Shown piece by piece: positions 8,509 through 16,613 of a stretch of DNA of 64,000 nucleotides. Under the pieces are notes generated by a model that worked only from the letters and a program-made list of their open reading frames with translations, did no database searches and had not been told where the DNA came from. Origin of the DNA: Halovivax cerinus (lineage in GTDB: Archaea; Halobacteriota; Halobacteria; Halobacteriales; Natrialbaceae); the NCBI RefSeq assembly GCF_024498195.1, contig NZ_CP101824.1:558001-622000 (forward strand), given 5' to 3'. Numbering within the stretch: position 1 is the stretch's first letter; every line of letters starts with the position of its first letter. The position numbers were made by a program, and so were the translations under genes.

Positions 8509-8600
8509 GCTTCGGTCACTCTCCGAAGCGCGGTCGGGCGTGTTGGCGCACGCCCCGGCCAAATTCTGGGCCGGTGTCCCGCGCTTCTCAGTTACTACTA

Positions 8601-8654
8601 TGCACCAGTGCATATTAAGTGTTTTGCACTAGTGCAAACATATGCACTGGAGCA
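8601..8654. promoter_or_regulatory. Three operator-like dyads between divergent genes
   Basis: Three related palindromes: TGCACCAGTGCA at 8601-8612, TTGCACTAGTGCAA at 8624-8637 and the imperfect TGCACTGGAGCA at 8643-8654. Their starts are 24 and 18 bases apart. A TATA-like element (TATAAA at 8658-8663) follows, 28-33 bases before the ATG of the 79-residue gene at 8691, so the last dyad sits on the BRE side of that promoter. A dimeric regulator probably binds here and controls one or both divergent units. Confidence 0.65.
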
Positions 8655-8690
8655 AACTATAAACGAGTGCGGGAGGAAGCTTCATTTGCA

Positions 8691-8930
8691 ATGGCGCAAA
8701 AAGGACGGTCACGCATGGGCCGGTACCGCGCGATCATGACGGACACCGACCGCGACTACATCTCGAGAGAGGGCGACCCGTCGGAGTCACAGCGGCTCCA
8801 ATCCATCTCTCGCGTCCGATCGCGGATCAACGAGGAACTGGCGACGGACATCGAGGTTCTCGAAGAACATCACCCGGAACTCCTGGAAGAACTACGTGAG
8901 GTCGTCTGTCAGGATCGAGATCTTGATTGA
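8691..8930 (+). CDS. Small helical protein divergent from SWIM operon
   Basis: A 79-residue acidic protein starting at ATG 8691 (MAQKGRSRMGRYRAIM). A TATA box 28-33 bases upstream makes a leaderless transcript likely. After a short basic N-terminus the chain is helical (SQRLQSISRVRSRINEELATDIEVLEEHHPELLEELREVVC). The divergent arrangement with the SWIM operon and the shared dyads suggest that one of these proteins is the regulator. I have seen similar small proteins beside SWIM genes in haloarchaea but know no function. Confidence 0.75.
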   Translation: MAQKGRSRMGRYRAIMTDTDRDYISREGDPSESQRLQSISRVRSRINEELATDIEVLEEHHPELLEELREVVCQDRDLD

Positions 8931-9257
8931 TAGGCGTGTGACGGCCGTAAGTGGGTTTGGCAAAACCAATTCAACCGGGAAATGGACCCCAGTCATGTTA
9001 TGAGCCGAGGCAAGTTTATTTCGAGTGTTTCTAATTGAACCAACTGGTATGTAGGTGTGCGAATTGACCGCTGCGGGTCCTATCCGTTTCAGATGATGCT
9101 CAGAGCGTCGTGCAAGATGCAGGGCGCATATCTCGCACAGAATCATCTCCCAATTCCATCAGGTCAGATCGGTCAACACAGTCGTCAGTATCGTCGATAA
9201 TCAGCTCACCGGCTCTTTCCTACTGATTTTTCAGGGGAACAGACCGTATCGTCGTGT
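8931..9257. other. Gene-less spacer
   Basis: About 330 bases between the 79-residue gene and the SdpI-like gene. GC falls compared with the left side. It includes the phrase GTGCAAGATGCAGGGCGCATAT (read in two parts, about 9110-9132), which resembles GTGCAAGATATAGCGCC near 6243; both may be remnants of one repeated or mobile sequence. I see no coding frame that I trust. Confidence 0.4.
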
Positions 9258-9929
9258 ATGAAAACAATTCACCGGTTCGGGTTGGCGGTTGGCTTCGTGG
9301 TATTATCGGGCATCGTGAGCCTGCTCGCGGCTCCGTCTCTTCCTGGCAACCTCGTCACGCACTGGAACGCCGCTGGAGAACCGGACGCCACCATGCCAAA
9401 GCAACTCGCACTCTGGCTATTTCCTGCTCTGACGACGGGGCTGTTCGTTGTGTTCGCCGCGATTCCTCGAATCGGTCCACTCCGTGAGAACATCGCGGAG
9501 TTCCGGGCCTACTACGATTGGTTCGTCGTCATCTTCACCGGATATCTGGTCCTCGTCCACACCGGGATCGTTGCATTCAACCTCGGCTACGAGTTCGACT
9601 TCACGGCCCTCATCTTGGTCGGTGCGGCTGGCTTGTTCTACTACGTCGGTGTTTTCCTCCCGCACGCCGAGCCGAATTGGTTCGCGGGGATCCGGACTCC
9701 GTGGACGCTCAGCAGCGACGAGGTCTGGGATCGGACCCATGCCCTCGGTAGTCGCCTGTTCAAACTCACCGCCGTCCTCACACTGGTCGGGCTCTTCTTC
9801 GGCGACCTAGCGATTTATTTCCTTCTCGTCCCGCTGCTCCTGACGGCTGGAGTTACTGCCGCGTACTCGTACTACCTGTACGAGAAAATCGAACGGGAAT
9901 CGGATTCGGCCTCGGGGTCGAATCTGTAA
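9258..9929 (+). CDS. SdpI-family membrane protein
   Basis: A 223-residue membrane protein. The first part has the DUF1648 signature: a membrane helix, then LVTHWNAAGEPDATMPK, then a second helix. The C-terminal half has the SdpI-type arrangement with NWFAGIRTPWTLSSDEVWDRTHALGSRLFKL between membrane helices. SdpI confers immunity to the SdpC toxin in Bacillus; haloarchaeal relatives are common and mostly untested. Its neighbours are a small membrane protein on the other strand and an ABC exporter, which could form a resistance locus for peptide toxins such as halocins. That role is inference. Confidence 0.85.
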   Translation: MKTIHRFGLAVGFVVLSGIVSLLAAPSLPGNLVTHWNAAGEPDATMPKQLALWLFPALTTGLFVVFAAIPRIGPLRENIAEFRAYYDWFVVIFTGYLVLVHTGIVAFNLGYEFDFTALILVGAAGLFYYVGVFLPHAEPNWFAGIRTPWTLSSDEVWDRTHALGSRLFKLTAVLTLVGLFFGDLAIYFLLVPLLLTAGVTAAYSYYLYEKIERESDSASGSNL

Positions 9930-9950
9930 GTCGCTGGCCCGGAATTCCGG

Positions 9951-10346
9951 TTATGTCTCCCGACTACAGTTTTTGACCTCGTTCAACGCGATGAGCAGAT
10001 ACAGCACGCCGAACCCGCGAATTACTGGATCGAGTCGGTCCTTCCATTCGACTGTTTCTGGGTTTTCGTACGCGATGTTCATACTGAACCGGAGTGCCTG
10101 CTTCGGAACGAAGAGTGCAATAGCACCGGCCAGTCCAAGAACGTACATCGACACACGATACACCGGTCCTCCCAGTACACTCACGACCACGAACATCACG
10201 CCTTCCGCTCTAATCGCTGGCGTAAAGGTGGAACGGGGGCTGACCTCATCAGACGTTTTGAGGGCGAGTTCCTCGAAGGCTTCCCGGACTCGTGCTGGAA
10301 CTAGGGCCATAACGAGTCCCACTATGACGAACCCAAATCTGACCAT
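9951..10346 (-). CDS. Small multi-pass membrane protein
   Basis: A 131-residue protein from ATG 10346 (MVRFGFVIVGLVMALVP). The frame extends further upstream but that portion is not membrane-like. Hydrophobic segments lie at about residues 2-18, 48-78 and 112-124, with an amphipathic region between (REAFEELALKTSDEVSPRS). It converges on the SdpI-like gene (21-base gap) and diverges from the ABC transporter. It resembles short uncharacterised haloarchaeal membrane proteins; function unknown. Confidence 0.7.
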   Translation of the reverse strand: MVRFGFVIVGLVMALVPARVREAFEELALKTSDEVSPRSTFTPAIRAEGVMFVVVSVLGGPVYRVSMYVLGLAGAIALFVPKQALRFSMNIAYENPETVEWKDRLDPVIRGFGVLYLLIALNEVKNCSRET

Positions 10347-10529
10347 AACCCACAGTACGTCAGGTGAGACAATAACGGTATGTCCCGTTGAGTCCACGTT
10401 CTTCGTCCCGTGATTGGCTATAGTCCCCGCCCAGTAGTCAGATCTCACCCGTCTCGTGACAGTTCCTTCTATGTACGTCGAATGTAACCTCCGATACAAC
10501 AAAAAGCACTGCATGCAAAGGAATGGGTT

Positions 10530-11447
10530 ATGGGAGTAATCGAACTGGACGGGTTGACGAAGGATTACGGAGAGGTTCTCGCTAACGACGACGTCTCGTT
10601 CACCGTCGAAACTGGCGAAATATTCGGATACCTGGGGCCAAACGGTGCAGGGAAGACGACGACGATTCGAACAGTACTGGGGTTACTCGAACCGACATCC
10701 GGAACAGCGACTGTTCTCGGCGCAGATGTTCACGATGAGGGCGCGCTTATCGACGCCAAGCAGCGAATCGGGTATTTACCGGCGCATCTCGGGTTCAACG
10801 AGGAAGTAACGGGTGCAGAAGTCTTGGACTATCATGCGTCCGTCAAGGGTGGTGACCGGCGAGACGAACTCCTCGATATATTCACGCCCCCGGTGGAGCG
10901 TCCGATCCGGGAGTATTCATCCGGGAATAAACGCATGCTCGGCATCATTCAAGCCTTCATGCACGACCCCGAACTCGTGATAATGGACGAACCGACATCC
11001 GGTCTCGACCCCCTCAAGCAAGAGGAGTTTAACGAGTTCGCCAGGAACGAATGCGAGCGAGGGAAGACGCTATTCTTCTCGTCTCACGTGTTAAGCGAGG
11101 TTCGCCGTATCTGTGATCGGGTCGGGATACTCCGCGACGGCAAACTCGTCGGATTAGAGGATGTCGAGACGTTGATGGAACAAGGTGGGAAGCGTGTCCG
11201 GCTTCGAACGACTGACGAGGCCAGAACTGAACTCACGGCACTTGATGGGGTCAGTGATGTGCAGACGTTCGCTGACGGAATCCAATTCATTTACACTGGC
11301 GAGTACAACACGCTTCTCCGCGAACTTGCGACACATGACGTGCGTGAAATCGACATCAGCGAACCACCGCTCGAAGACATCTTCATGCACTACTACGGGG
11401 CAGATGGAGCAGAAGAATCCAACCAGGAGGTGCAATCAGATGCTTGA
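10530..11447 (+). CDS. ABC transporter ATP-binding protein
   Basis: A 305-residue ATPase of the NatA/CcmA-like export type. Walker A is GPNGAGKTT (about residues 36-44), the signature is the divergent SSGNKRMLGI (about 131-140), Walker B is LVIMDEPTSGLDP (about 149-161) and the H-loop is FFSSHVLSEV. A C-terminal extension of about 90 residues is typical of this subfamily. It overlaps the permease gene by 8 bases (ATGCTTGA), so the two make one transporter, probably a homodimer of each. Substrate unknown; drug or peptide export is likely from the family. Confidence 0.95.
   Translation: MGVIELDGLTKDYGEVLANDDVSFTVETGEIFGYLGPNGAGKTTTIRTVLGLLEPTSGTATVLGADVHDEGALIDAKQRIGYLPAHLGFNEEVTGAEVLDYHASVKGGDRRDELLDIFTPPVERPIREYSSGNKRMLGIIQAFMHDPELVIMDEPTSGLDPLKQEEFNEFARNECERGKTLFFSSHVLSEVRRICDRVGILRDGKLVGLEDVETLMEQGGKRVRLRTTDEARTELTALDGVSDVQTFADGIQFIYTGEYNTLLRELATHDVREIDISEPPLEDIFMHYYGADGAEESNQEVQSDA
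11425..11431 (+). promoter_or_regulatory. Ribosome binding site of the ABC permease
   Basis: AGGAGGT lies 8 bases before ATG 11440, inside the end of the ATPase gene. A full Shine-Dalgarno is unusual among the leaderless genes here and settles the permease start inside a frame that is otherwise open from 11185. Confidence 0.75.
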
Positions 11448-12225
11448 AACCACGCGATATGAGACGAGCCGCCGTCTTCGAGGGACTGTGATTCTGACGA
11501 TTGGGGTGAGCCTCTACGTGTCCTTTATTGTCTGGTATTTCTCTCTCGTTGATGCATCCGCTTACGCGCAGATCGCGGAGTCAGTGCCGCCTGCGATGAG
11601 GGAAGCGTTCGGCATTCAAACGATTGGAACGATTGAAGGATGGCTTGGGGGCCAGATTTACACGTTCGTCTGGTTGGTGGGGCTCGGGATTTACTTTGCA
11701 TACTCAGCGGCGGGGAAGATCGCAAGTGATATCGAGAATGATCGAATGGACCTGTTGCTTTCGTTCCCGGTTTCTCGGAGCCAGTTACTTCTCGAAAAAT
11801 TCGCATCGATGGTGCTTCCACTTATCCTGCTGAACGTAGTTGTAGGCGGCGTCACATACGGTCTTGTATTATCAATCGGCGAAACGATTGATCCGATGCA
11901 TCTCGTGTTGGCGCATCTCCTCTCAATTCCGTACCTCCTGGTCTGCGCTGCGATTGGAACAGTTCTCTCAGTACTCGTGAATCGGGCGGCGGTTGCAGAG
12001 CGGGCTGCCATCGGGCTGATGTTCGTTCTCTGGCTCGTTGAGTCCGCAGTTGGCGCGGCGGAGGAATTTTCGTGGATTCAATACATTAGCCCAACCCATT
12101 ACTACTCCCCAACACCGGTTCTCATTGATGGTACGTACGAGGTAATGGACGCCGGAGTTCTCCTTGCTGGCTTCTTGGGATTGCTCATCGTGAGCCAAGT
12201 ACTGTTCCGGCGGCGAGATATCTAG
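11440..12225 (+). CDS. ABC transporter permease
   Basis: A 261-residue permease with about six membrane helices (for example VILTIGVSLYVSFIVWYFSL, IYTFVWLVGLGIYFAYSA, MVLPLILLNVVVGGVTYGLVL, VLLAGFLGLLIVSQVLF). The amphipathic elbow NDRMDLLLSFPVSRSQLLLEKF is characteristic of ABC-2 family permeases. Start ATG 11440 is set by the Shine-Dalgarno and the 8-base overlap with the ATPase. With the ATPase it forms a two-gene exporter next to an SdpI-like gene. Confidence 0.92.
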   Translation: MLETTRYETSRRLRGTVILTIGVSLYVSFIVWYFSLVDASAYAQIAESVPPAMREAFGIQTIGTIEGWLGGQIYTFVWLVGLGIYFAYSAAGKIASDIENDRMDLLLSFPVSRSQLLLEKFASMVLPLILLNVVVGGVTYGLVLSIGETIDPMHLVLAHLLSIPYLLVCAAIGTVLSVLVNRAAVAERAAIGLMFVLWLVESAVGAAEEFSWIQYISPTHYYSPTPVLIDGTYEVMDAGVLLAGFLGLLIVSQVLFRRRDI

Positions 12226-12343
12226 GGGAACTCGGTTCAGGTGAAATCGTAGTAGTTCGACACCATCGGTAGTGTATCCGGGCGCACAGTAGGGTTGCTC
12301 GGTCATCACAATCTCTGTCACATTTCCTTGTGAACATCTCGTC

Positions 12344-12649
12344 ATGACGCTCGTAGACATCGGCACTGTTGGCACCACCGAAGTATTGATAACTTTCGTC
12401 GCAGTCGCTCTTGCTCTTCTCATAACGTTCCATATCCATCGAGACGCGGACAGCCGTGGGAGTTCTCCCGAACTCGCATGGGGCCTCGGCGCATTTTTCG
12501 GTGGCCCGGTCGTTTAGATTCTCTACTACGTTGTACGTGATGAGGCCGGCCGGAGCGAGTCAATGTATCGGTTGCTACATCGTATCCTAATGGTTATCGG
12601 ACCTCTCACTCGCGTGGTTCACGCTCTGCATGTTTCACCGAATTTGTGA
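12344..12649 (+). pseudogene. Small membrane protein gene with in-frame TAG
   Basis: ATG 12344 opens a frame with a membrane helix (TTEVLITFVAVALALLITFH), a charged link and AWGLGAFFGGPVV, then TAG at 12515-12517. The same frame continues sensibly after the stop as ILYYVVRDEAGRSESMYRLL to TGA at 12647. The two halves together look like one two-helix membrane protein of 101 codons with tryptophan (TGG) expected at the stop position. The simplest reading is a nonsense mutation that leaves a 57-residue peptide; a sequencing error would give the same picture. It follows the ABC permease by about 120 bases. Confidence 0.6.
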
Positions 12650-12762
12650 CGGACCTCGGACAGATTGTCACTCGTCGCGGTACGTGTGTACCCTGTACTG
12701 AACGTCCGCTACGGATCGATTGTGTTCTCTCTCATCGTAATCCTTCAACATTGACAAACGGA

Positions 12763-14118
12763 TCACTTCACAGCACCAACGACTGGCACACTCTTGACGT
12801 CGAAAACGTGCTCGTTCCCGACGATCTTCTGTTTGAGTGCGTCCATCGCGTCAGCCATCTGTTCGTAGAGGCGCCGTTCTTCGACCGAGGCCTCATCCCG
12901 CTCGGCGCGCGTTTTCGCGTAGTGAAGCCTGTTAGAGTGAAACACGGACCAGTACTCCCTCCGTTCAGAACTACTCAGTCCGACGGTGTGGTAGTTCTTC
13001 AGATCCAGCCAGACGTCGGTCGGTTCCGGTGAGAGTCGCTTCATTTGCGTCGGAAGGCGACGTCCGTGTGTCCGGTCGCTGCTTCCGGGAATGTCGTCCG
13101 TGAACTCCACCAGCCACTCCATCTCCTCGTCGGGCGGATAGTGCAGGTGCTGTCCGTCGTCACAGCTGCGGACCAGGAGACAGCCGCCGTCGTCGACCGC
13201 GTCCCAGAGGAGCGACAGCACCGACTCCTGGTTCGCGAGGTGGTGGAACAGATAGGCGGAAAAGACCAGGTCGAACGCCCCGATATCGGCGTCCGGCAGG
13301 TTGTTAACGTCCAGCCAGCGATACTCGACGTTCGACGCGGCGTACTGGTCTTTGGCGATCTTGAGGGCAGCTCGGGACTGATCGATAGCGACCACCTCGA
13401 ACCGGTCGTCGTTTCCGAATCGGCTCTTCGTGACCGTTCCGTATCCACACCCTGCGTCGAGGACTCGATACGGTGGTTCGACACCGTGGTCCTGGAGACG
13501 ATCGACGACCCGGTCGAGGTTCCGCTCGTCCTGTTCGCGATGAACTTTGGCGGACAGTTCGAGGCGGTCGTAATCGACCTCGACATCGTATTCGCTCGGT
13601 CCGTCGTGGTCACCGTCCTTCCCGAATGGCTGCCGCGGATCGGAGAGGAGCTCGTCCATCAGCCGGGAGAGGGACTGCTGGAGTCGGCTCTCGTACTCCT
13701 CCATCGTCGCGTACGTGAAGTACCCCGTCTGCCGGCACTCGTCTCTGAAGTCTTGGACCGCCGCGTACTGCTCCGGGTCGAGGGTACTCGTCGGGACGTT
13801 CTGTTCCGAAAAACCGAGTATCGACGGGACGCACCCATCGAAAGCTAGCTGTCGAACCGTATCGGTGAGACAATCACTCGACGTCCGCGCGTTTTCGACG
13901 GTGGTCCAGAACGTCCCCAGGACCGCGTCGATCTCCTCTTCGAGGTCCGCTGTTTCCAGGTTGAGGTGAACGGCCGACACCGGCTCCAGGTAGATATCTT
14001 GCGTGCGCCCGGTCGTCGAGTTCCAGTCGATGACGACGTCCCTCGCGACGCTCCGTTCCTGTTCGATATCGTCGCCCATCACCAGGAGGACCCGGTACAC
14101 GGTGGCTTCGGTGGGCAT
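12763..14118 (-). CDS. DUF4062-like / class I methyltransferase fusion
   Basis: A 451-residue two-domain protein. Residues 1-160 follow the DUF4062 pattern: a first strand then DDIEQERSVARDVVIDWN, later PVSAVHLNLE, and LDPEQYAAVQDFRDECRQTGYFTYATMEEYE before a helix. Residues about 215-330 are a class I SAM-dependent methyltransferase: VLDAGCGYGTVT (SAM-binding loop), an acidic VVAIDQS strand end, and FDLVFSAYLFHHL. DUF4062 occurs at the N-terminus of signalling and defence proteins; joining it to a methyltransferase is unusual. The target is unknown. The gene sits alone, next to a phiH1-type repressor and a recombinase. Confidence 0.8.
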   Translation of the reverse strand: MPTEATVYRVLLVMGDDIEQERSVARDVVIDWNSTTGRTQDIYLEPVSAVHLNLETADLEEEIDAVLGTFWTTVENARTSSDCLTDTVRQLAFDGCVPSILGFSEQNVPTSTLDPEQYAAVQDFRDECRQTGYFTYATMEEYESRLQQSLSRLMDELLSDPRQPFGKDGDHDGPSEYDVEVDYDRLELSAKVHREQDERNLDRVVDRLQDHGVEPPYRVLDAGCGYGTVTKSRFGNDDRFEVVAIDQSRAALKIAKDQYAASNVEYRWLDVNNLPDADIGAFDLVFSAYLFHHLANQESVLSLLWDAVDDGGCLLVRSCDDGQHLHYPPDEEMEWLVEFTDDIPGSSDRTHGRRLPTQMKRLSPEPTDVWLDLKNYHTVGLSSSERREYWSVFHSNRLHYAKTRAERDEASVEERRLYEQMADAMDALKQKIVGNEHVFDVKSVPVVGAVK

Positions 14119-14177
14119 CCTTGATTCCAGTACTAATCACTGGGCAAAATGAATGCCGGATTCGAAGCCGAGGAGAA

Positions 14178-14474
14178 TTAGACGTCGGACGGATCGAACT
14201 CCTTGAGCTGGTCCTCTTCCTCGTCGAGTAACTCGGCCTCCAGGTATCGTCGACCGAGTCCCGTGAGACGATAGTACCCGCCCTTCTCGTCTTCCTTCTC
14301 GATGAGCCCTGCGGCGTTCAAGATTCGAACGCGCTGCTGGATCGTCCCCTTGGTCGGGTCCATGTTCTTGGCGATCGTCGCGGGAGGTGCCGTGAAATCG
14401 TCCAGTTCGTGCCCGTCGAGGAACTCGAGGACGTCGAGATCGCTCATCTGAATCCACGCTATTCGTGCTCGCAT
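14178..14474 (-). CDS. PhiH1 repressor-like winged-helix regulator
   Basis: A 98-residue winged-helix protein from ATG 14474 (MRARIAWIQMSDLDVLEFLDG). The pattern fits the haloarchaeal phiH1-repressor family: W-x-x-x-x-D-x-x-x-L-E-x-L at the start, a helix-turn-helix (PPATIAKNMDPTKGTIQQRVRIL), AGLIEKEDEKGGYYRLTGLGRRYLEAEL as the wing, and an acidic tail. These repressors control lysogeny in phage phiH1 and are common on haloarchaeal mobile elements. It precedes the recombinase at 14977 on the other strand, so it may regulate the integrated element. Confidence 0.87.
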   Translation of the reverse strand: MRARIAWIQMSDLDVLEFLDGHELDDFTAPPATIAKNMDPTKGTIQQRVRILNAAGLIEKEDEKGGYYRLTGLGRRYLEAELLDEEEDQLKEFDPSDV

Positions 14475-14574
14475 AGTAACTGGACTAAGTGAATACCCCA
14501 GTCTGGGTGAGCATCGGCAAAAAATCCTCCGTATACGCTCACATCGCGTCTCTGAGCGGACGAATCGTCCCAGA

Positions 14575-14604
14575 TAAGCATATGCTGAATCACACCTAAG
14601 CATA
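14575..14604. promoter_or_regulatory. Repeated TAAGCATA motif, possible repressor site
   Basis: TAAGCATA occurs at 14575-14582 and again at 14597-14604, 22 bases apart (two helical turns). The first copy is part of the palindrome AGCATATGCT (14577-14586). The site lies in the spacer between the phiH1-type repressor and the recombinase. Spacing and symmetry suggest a regulator site, but no protein is tied to it by sequence alone. Confidence 0.4.
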
Positions 14605-14976
14605 CACAATGTTTAATACTACCAACGGCAAATGGTCCCGATACAAAGTCAGTGCTACACCATCCGCTCCACGAACGGGGCGAGACGTCGACGAACGATA
14701 GACTGCCCACCGAAACGGCGTCAGAAAGGGTCCGTCTGGACAACTGACCCTTCTGGCCTGAGACGCTAAAAGCTTCGCCTCCGGGTAGAGCCGTCTATGC
14801 GTCGATCGGGCACCGAGGTGACCGCCCTCCCAGCGCCGAAACGCGGACCGAGAGCCACGCATGTTGCCAACACGTCCACGCACTCAACCGACGATACACG
14901 AATCGACGCCCGGGTCTACCGACCCGGAATTTCTCGAGATCGATCGCCCCGTCCGAGACAGTCGGGAGGATCCCGA

Positions 14977-16011
14977 ATGAGCAGACTCGAACCGATCAGT
15001 CCCAGCCAGGCCATCGAGATGTACATGGAGGGGCGCCGAGACGAGCTCAGCAAAGAGACGATCCCGTCTCACGTCTACCGGCTCGAAGCGTTCGAGCAGT
15101 GGTGCGAAGAGGAGGGGATCGATAACCTGAACGACCTCACCGGGCGGGATTTGTACGCCTTCCGGGTGTGGCGCCGAGAGGGCCACGGCGACGGACGCAG
15201 GGAAATCGCGACGATCACCCTTCGTGGACAACTCGCCACAGTCCGGGCTTTCCTCCGGTTCTGTGCCGATATCGACGCCGTTCCTGAAGGACTTCACGAG
15301 AAGGTTCCACTGCCGACGGTCTCCGGAAGCGAGTCGGTGAGCGATACGACGCTCGATCCCGACCGGGCGATCGATATCCTCGAACACCTCAATCGCCACC
15401 ACTACGCGTCTCGAAAGCACGTCACGCTATTACTTCTCTGGCACACTGGCGCGCGGGTCGGCGGAATTCGAGCCCTCGATCTCGACGATTGCCACCTCGA
15501 TTCCGACCCACCGGGACTCGAATTCGTCCATCGGCCAGCGCAGGATACGCCGCTGAAAAACGGCGAGAAAGGCGAGCGGTGGAACACGATCGGTGGGCAC
15601 GTCGCCGGCGTTGTCCAGGATTACATCGACGGGCCGAGAGACTGTGTAACCGACGAGTACGGCCGAGCACCGCTTCTGACGACACAATACGGCAGAGCGT
15701 CTCGTTCGGCGCTACGAGATACGCTGTACGACATCACCAGACCGTGTATGCGCGGTGCAGCGTGTCCGCACGACCGGGATCCGGAGGAGTGCGAAGCGAC
15801 GAACTACGTCAAAGCGAGCACGTGCCCGTCGTCGCGATCGCCGCACGACGTTCGGAGCGGCCGGGTGACGGCGTACCGCCGGCAGGACGTTCCCCGCCAG
15901 ATCGTCGGTGACCGTCTGGACGCGAGCGGCAACGTCCTCGACAAGCACTACGACCGCCGTAGCGAGCGCCAGAAGGCGAAACAACGACGCGACTACCTGC
16001 CAGACCAATGA
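14977..16011 (+). CDS. Tyrosine recombinase/integrase
   Basis: A 344-residue phage-type integrase starting at ATG 14977 (MSRLEPISPSQAIEMY), with GGGAGGA a few bases upstream; the frame is open further left but without family character. It has an N-terminal SAM-like core-binding domain, then the catalytic domain with R160 (HTGARVGGIRALDLDD), K194 (PLKNG), H290-x-x-R293 and Tyr325 (LDKHYDRRS). A Cys set (C257, C263, C272, C283) before the HxxR box probably binds zinc, a feature shared with the recombinases at 27.3 and 43.7 kb. An 18-bp repeat that also occurs at 44.84 kb lies 49 bases downstream. Confidence 0.93.
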   Translation: MSRLEPISPSQAIEMYMEGRRDELSKETIPSHVYRLEAFEQWCEEEGIDNLNDLTGRDLYAFRVWRREGHGDGRREIATITLRGQLATVRAFLRFCADIDAVPEGLHEKVPLPTVSGSESVSDTTLDPDRAIDILEHLNRHHYASRKHVTLLLLWHTGARVGGIRALDLDDCHLDSDPPGLEFVHRPAQDTPLKNGEKGERWNTIGGHVAGVVQDYIDGPRDCVTDEYGRAPLLTTQYGRASRSALRDTLYDITRPCMRGAACPHDRDPEECEATNYVKASTCPSSRSPHDVRSGRVTAYRRQDVPRQIVGDRLDASGNVLDKHYDRRSERQKAKQRRDYLPDQ

Positions 16012-16059
16012 GTCGACTAGACACGTTACCCGAGGGAGAAACGGGCGCACAGTTCAGGT

Positions 16060-16077
16060 CCGACAGGGCCCATCCAG
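16060..16077 (+). repeat. 18-bp direct repeat, left copy (putative att)
   Basis: CCGACAGGGCCCATCCAG occurs here, 49 bases after the stop of the 14977 recombinase, and again at 44843-44860, about 108 bases upstream of the 43722-44735 recombinase start. The match is exact over 18 bases and in the same orientation. Direct repeats beside recombinase genes at both ends of a lower-GC segment are what attL and attR look like. No tRNA gene is visible at either copy. Confidence 0.6.
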
Positions 16078-16115
16078 AAACTGAACGGTTTTGAGCCAAC
16101 GGTTTCGCCGTATAG

Positions 16116-16135
16116 AACGCCTCTACCGGCGTTTT
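16116..16135 (+). terminator. Hairpin with T-run after the recombinase
   Basis: AACGCC (16116-16121) and GGCGTT (16128-16133) form a six-base stem with a six-base loop, followed by TT. It lies about 105 bases after the recombinase stop and could end its transcript. Archaeal termination depends mainly on T-tracts, so this is a tentative call. Confidence 0.3.
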
Positions 16136-16583
16136 CACTGATTCCGCGCTCGGTCGCGCGTCAGTTCTCGGCTGGAGTCGAATCATACGATATACGCAGG
16201 GCGCTTCCTTCCCGCCTTCCCAGAGGACTGATACGCGGAAGTACAAATCTGTTTTGATGTGCATATAATTGATGTTTTCTCCGGCCTTTGCGGACCCAAT
16301 TTGGAAATACTCCCATTATTGATCCCAGGACAATAAAATGACGTTCTATTTAAATATCTCCTAGAGAATGTGTTTGTTGGGACGAATATTCCAATAACCA
16401 TAATATGAATGTTGAACCGGTCAAGTGAAGGCAACGGACGTGTCTCGACTTGATGTAACCTCAGTTAGCAAAGTTAATCGGTTGGCACCAACTGAACTTG
16501 TGTCGGCTTGTGTGTTCTTCCTCTGTAGCGGTTAAAAATCCAGTCGGTCGATGAACTGCTGTAGGGTGTGTAGAGGTTAGCTC

Positions 16584-16589
16584 TTTTTA
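16584..16589 (+). promoter_or_regulatory. TATA-like element of the 647-residue gene
   Basis: TTTTTA at 16584-16589 lies 25-30 bases before ATG 16614, the usual spacing for a leaderless archaeal transcript. A second AT-rich run (TTTATATAT, about 16597) is too close to the ATG to serve unless the transcript starts downstream. Confidence 0.4.
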
Positions 16590-16613
16590 CCCTTCGTTTA
16601 TATATGGTTCCGT

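Larger units (their letters stand above)
16078..16613. other. Gene-less left edge of the island
   Basis: About 540 bases from the putative att to the first island gene. GC drops sharply from about 16180 on. A hairpin with T-tract lies at 16116-16135. I see no coding frame that I trust. The last 35 bases hold the promoter of the 647-residue gene. Confidence 0.5.

Noticed and set aside
12515-12517. TAG read as pyrrolysine
   Set aside because: No pyrrolysine machinery is seen and the expected residue is Trp; a mutation or sequencing error is simpler.
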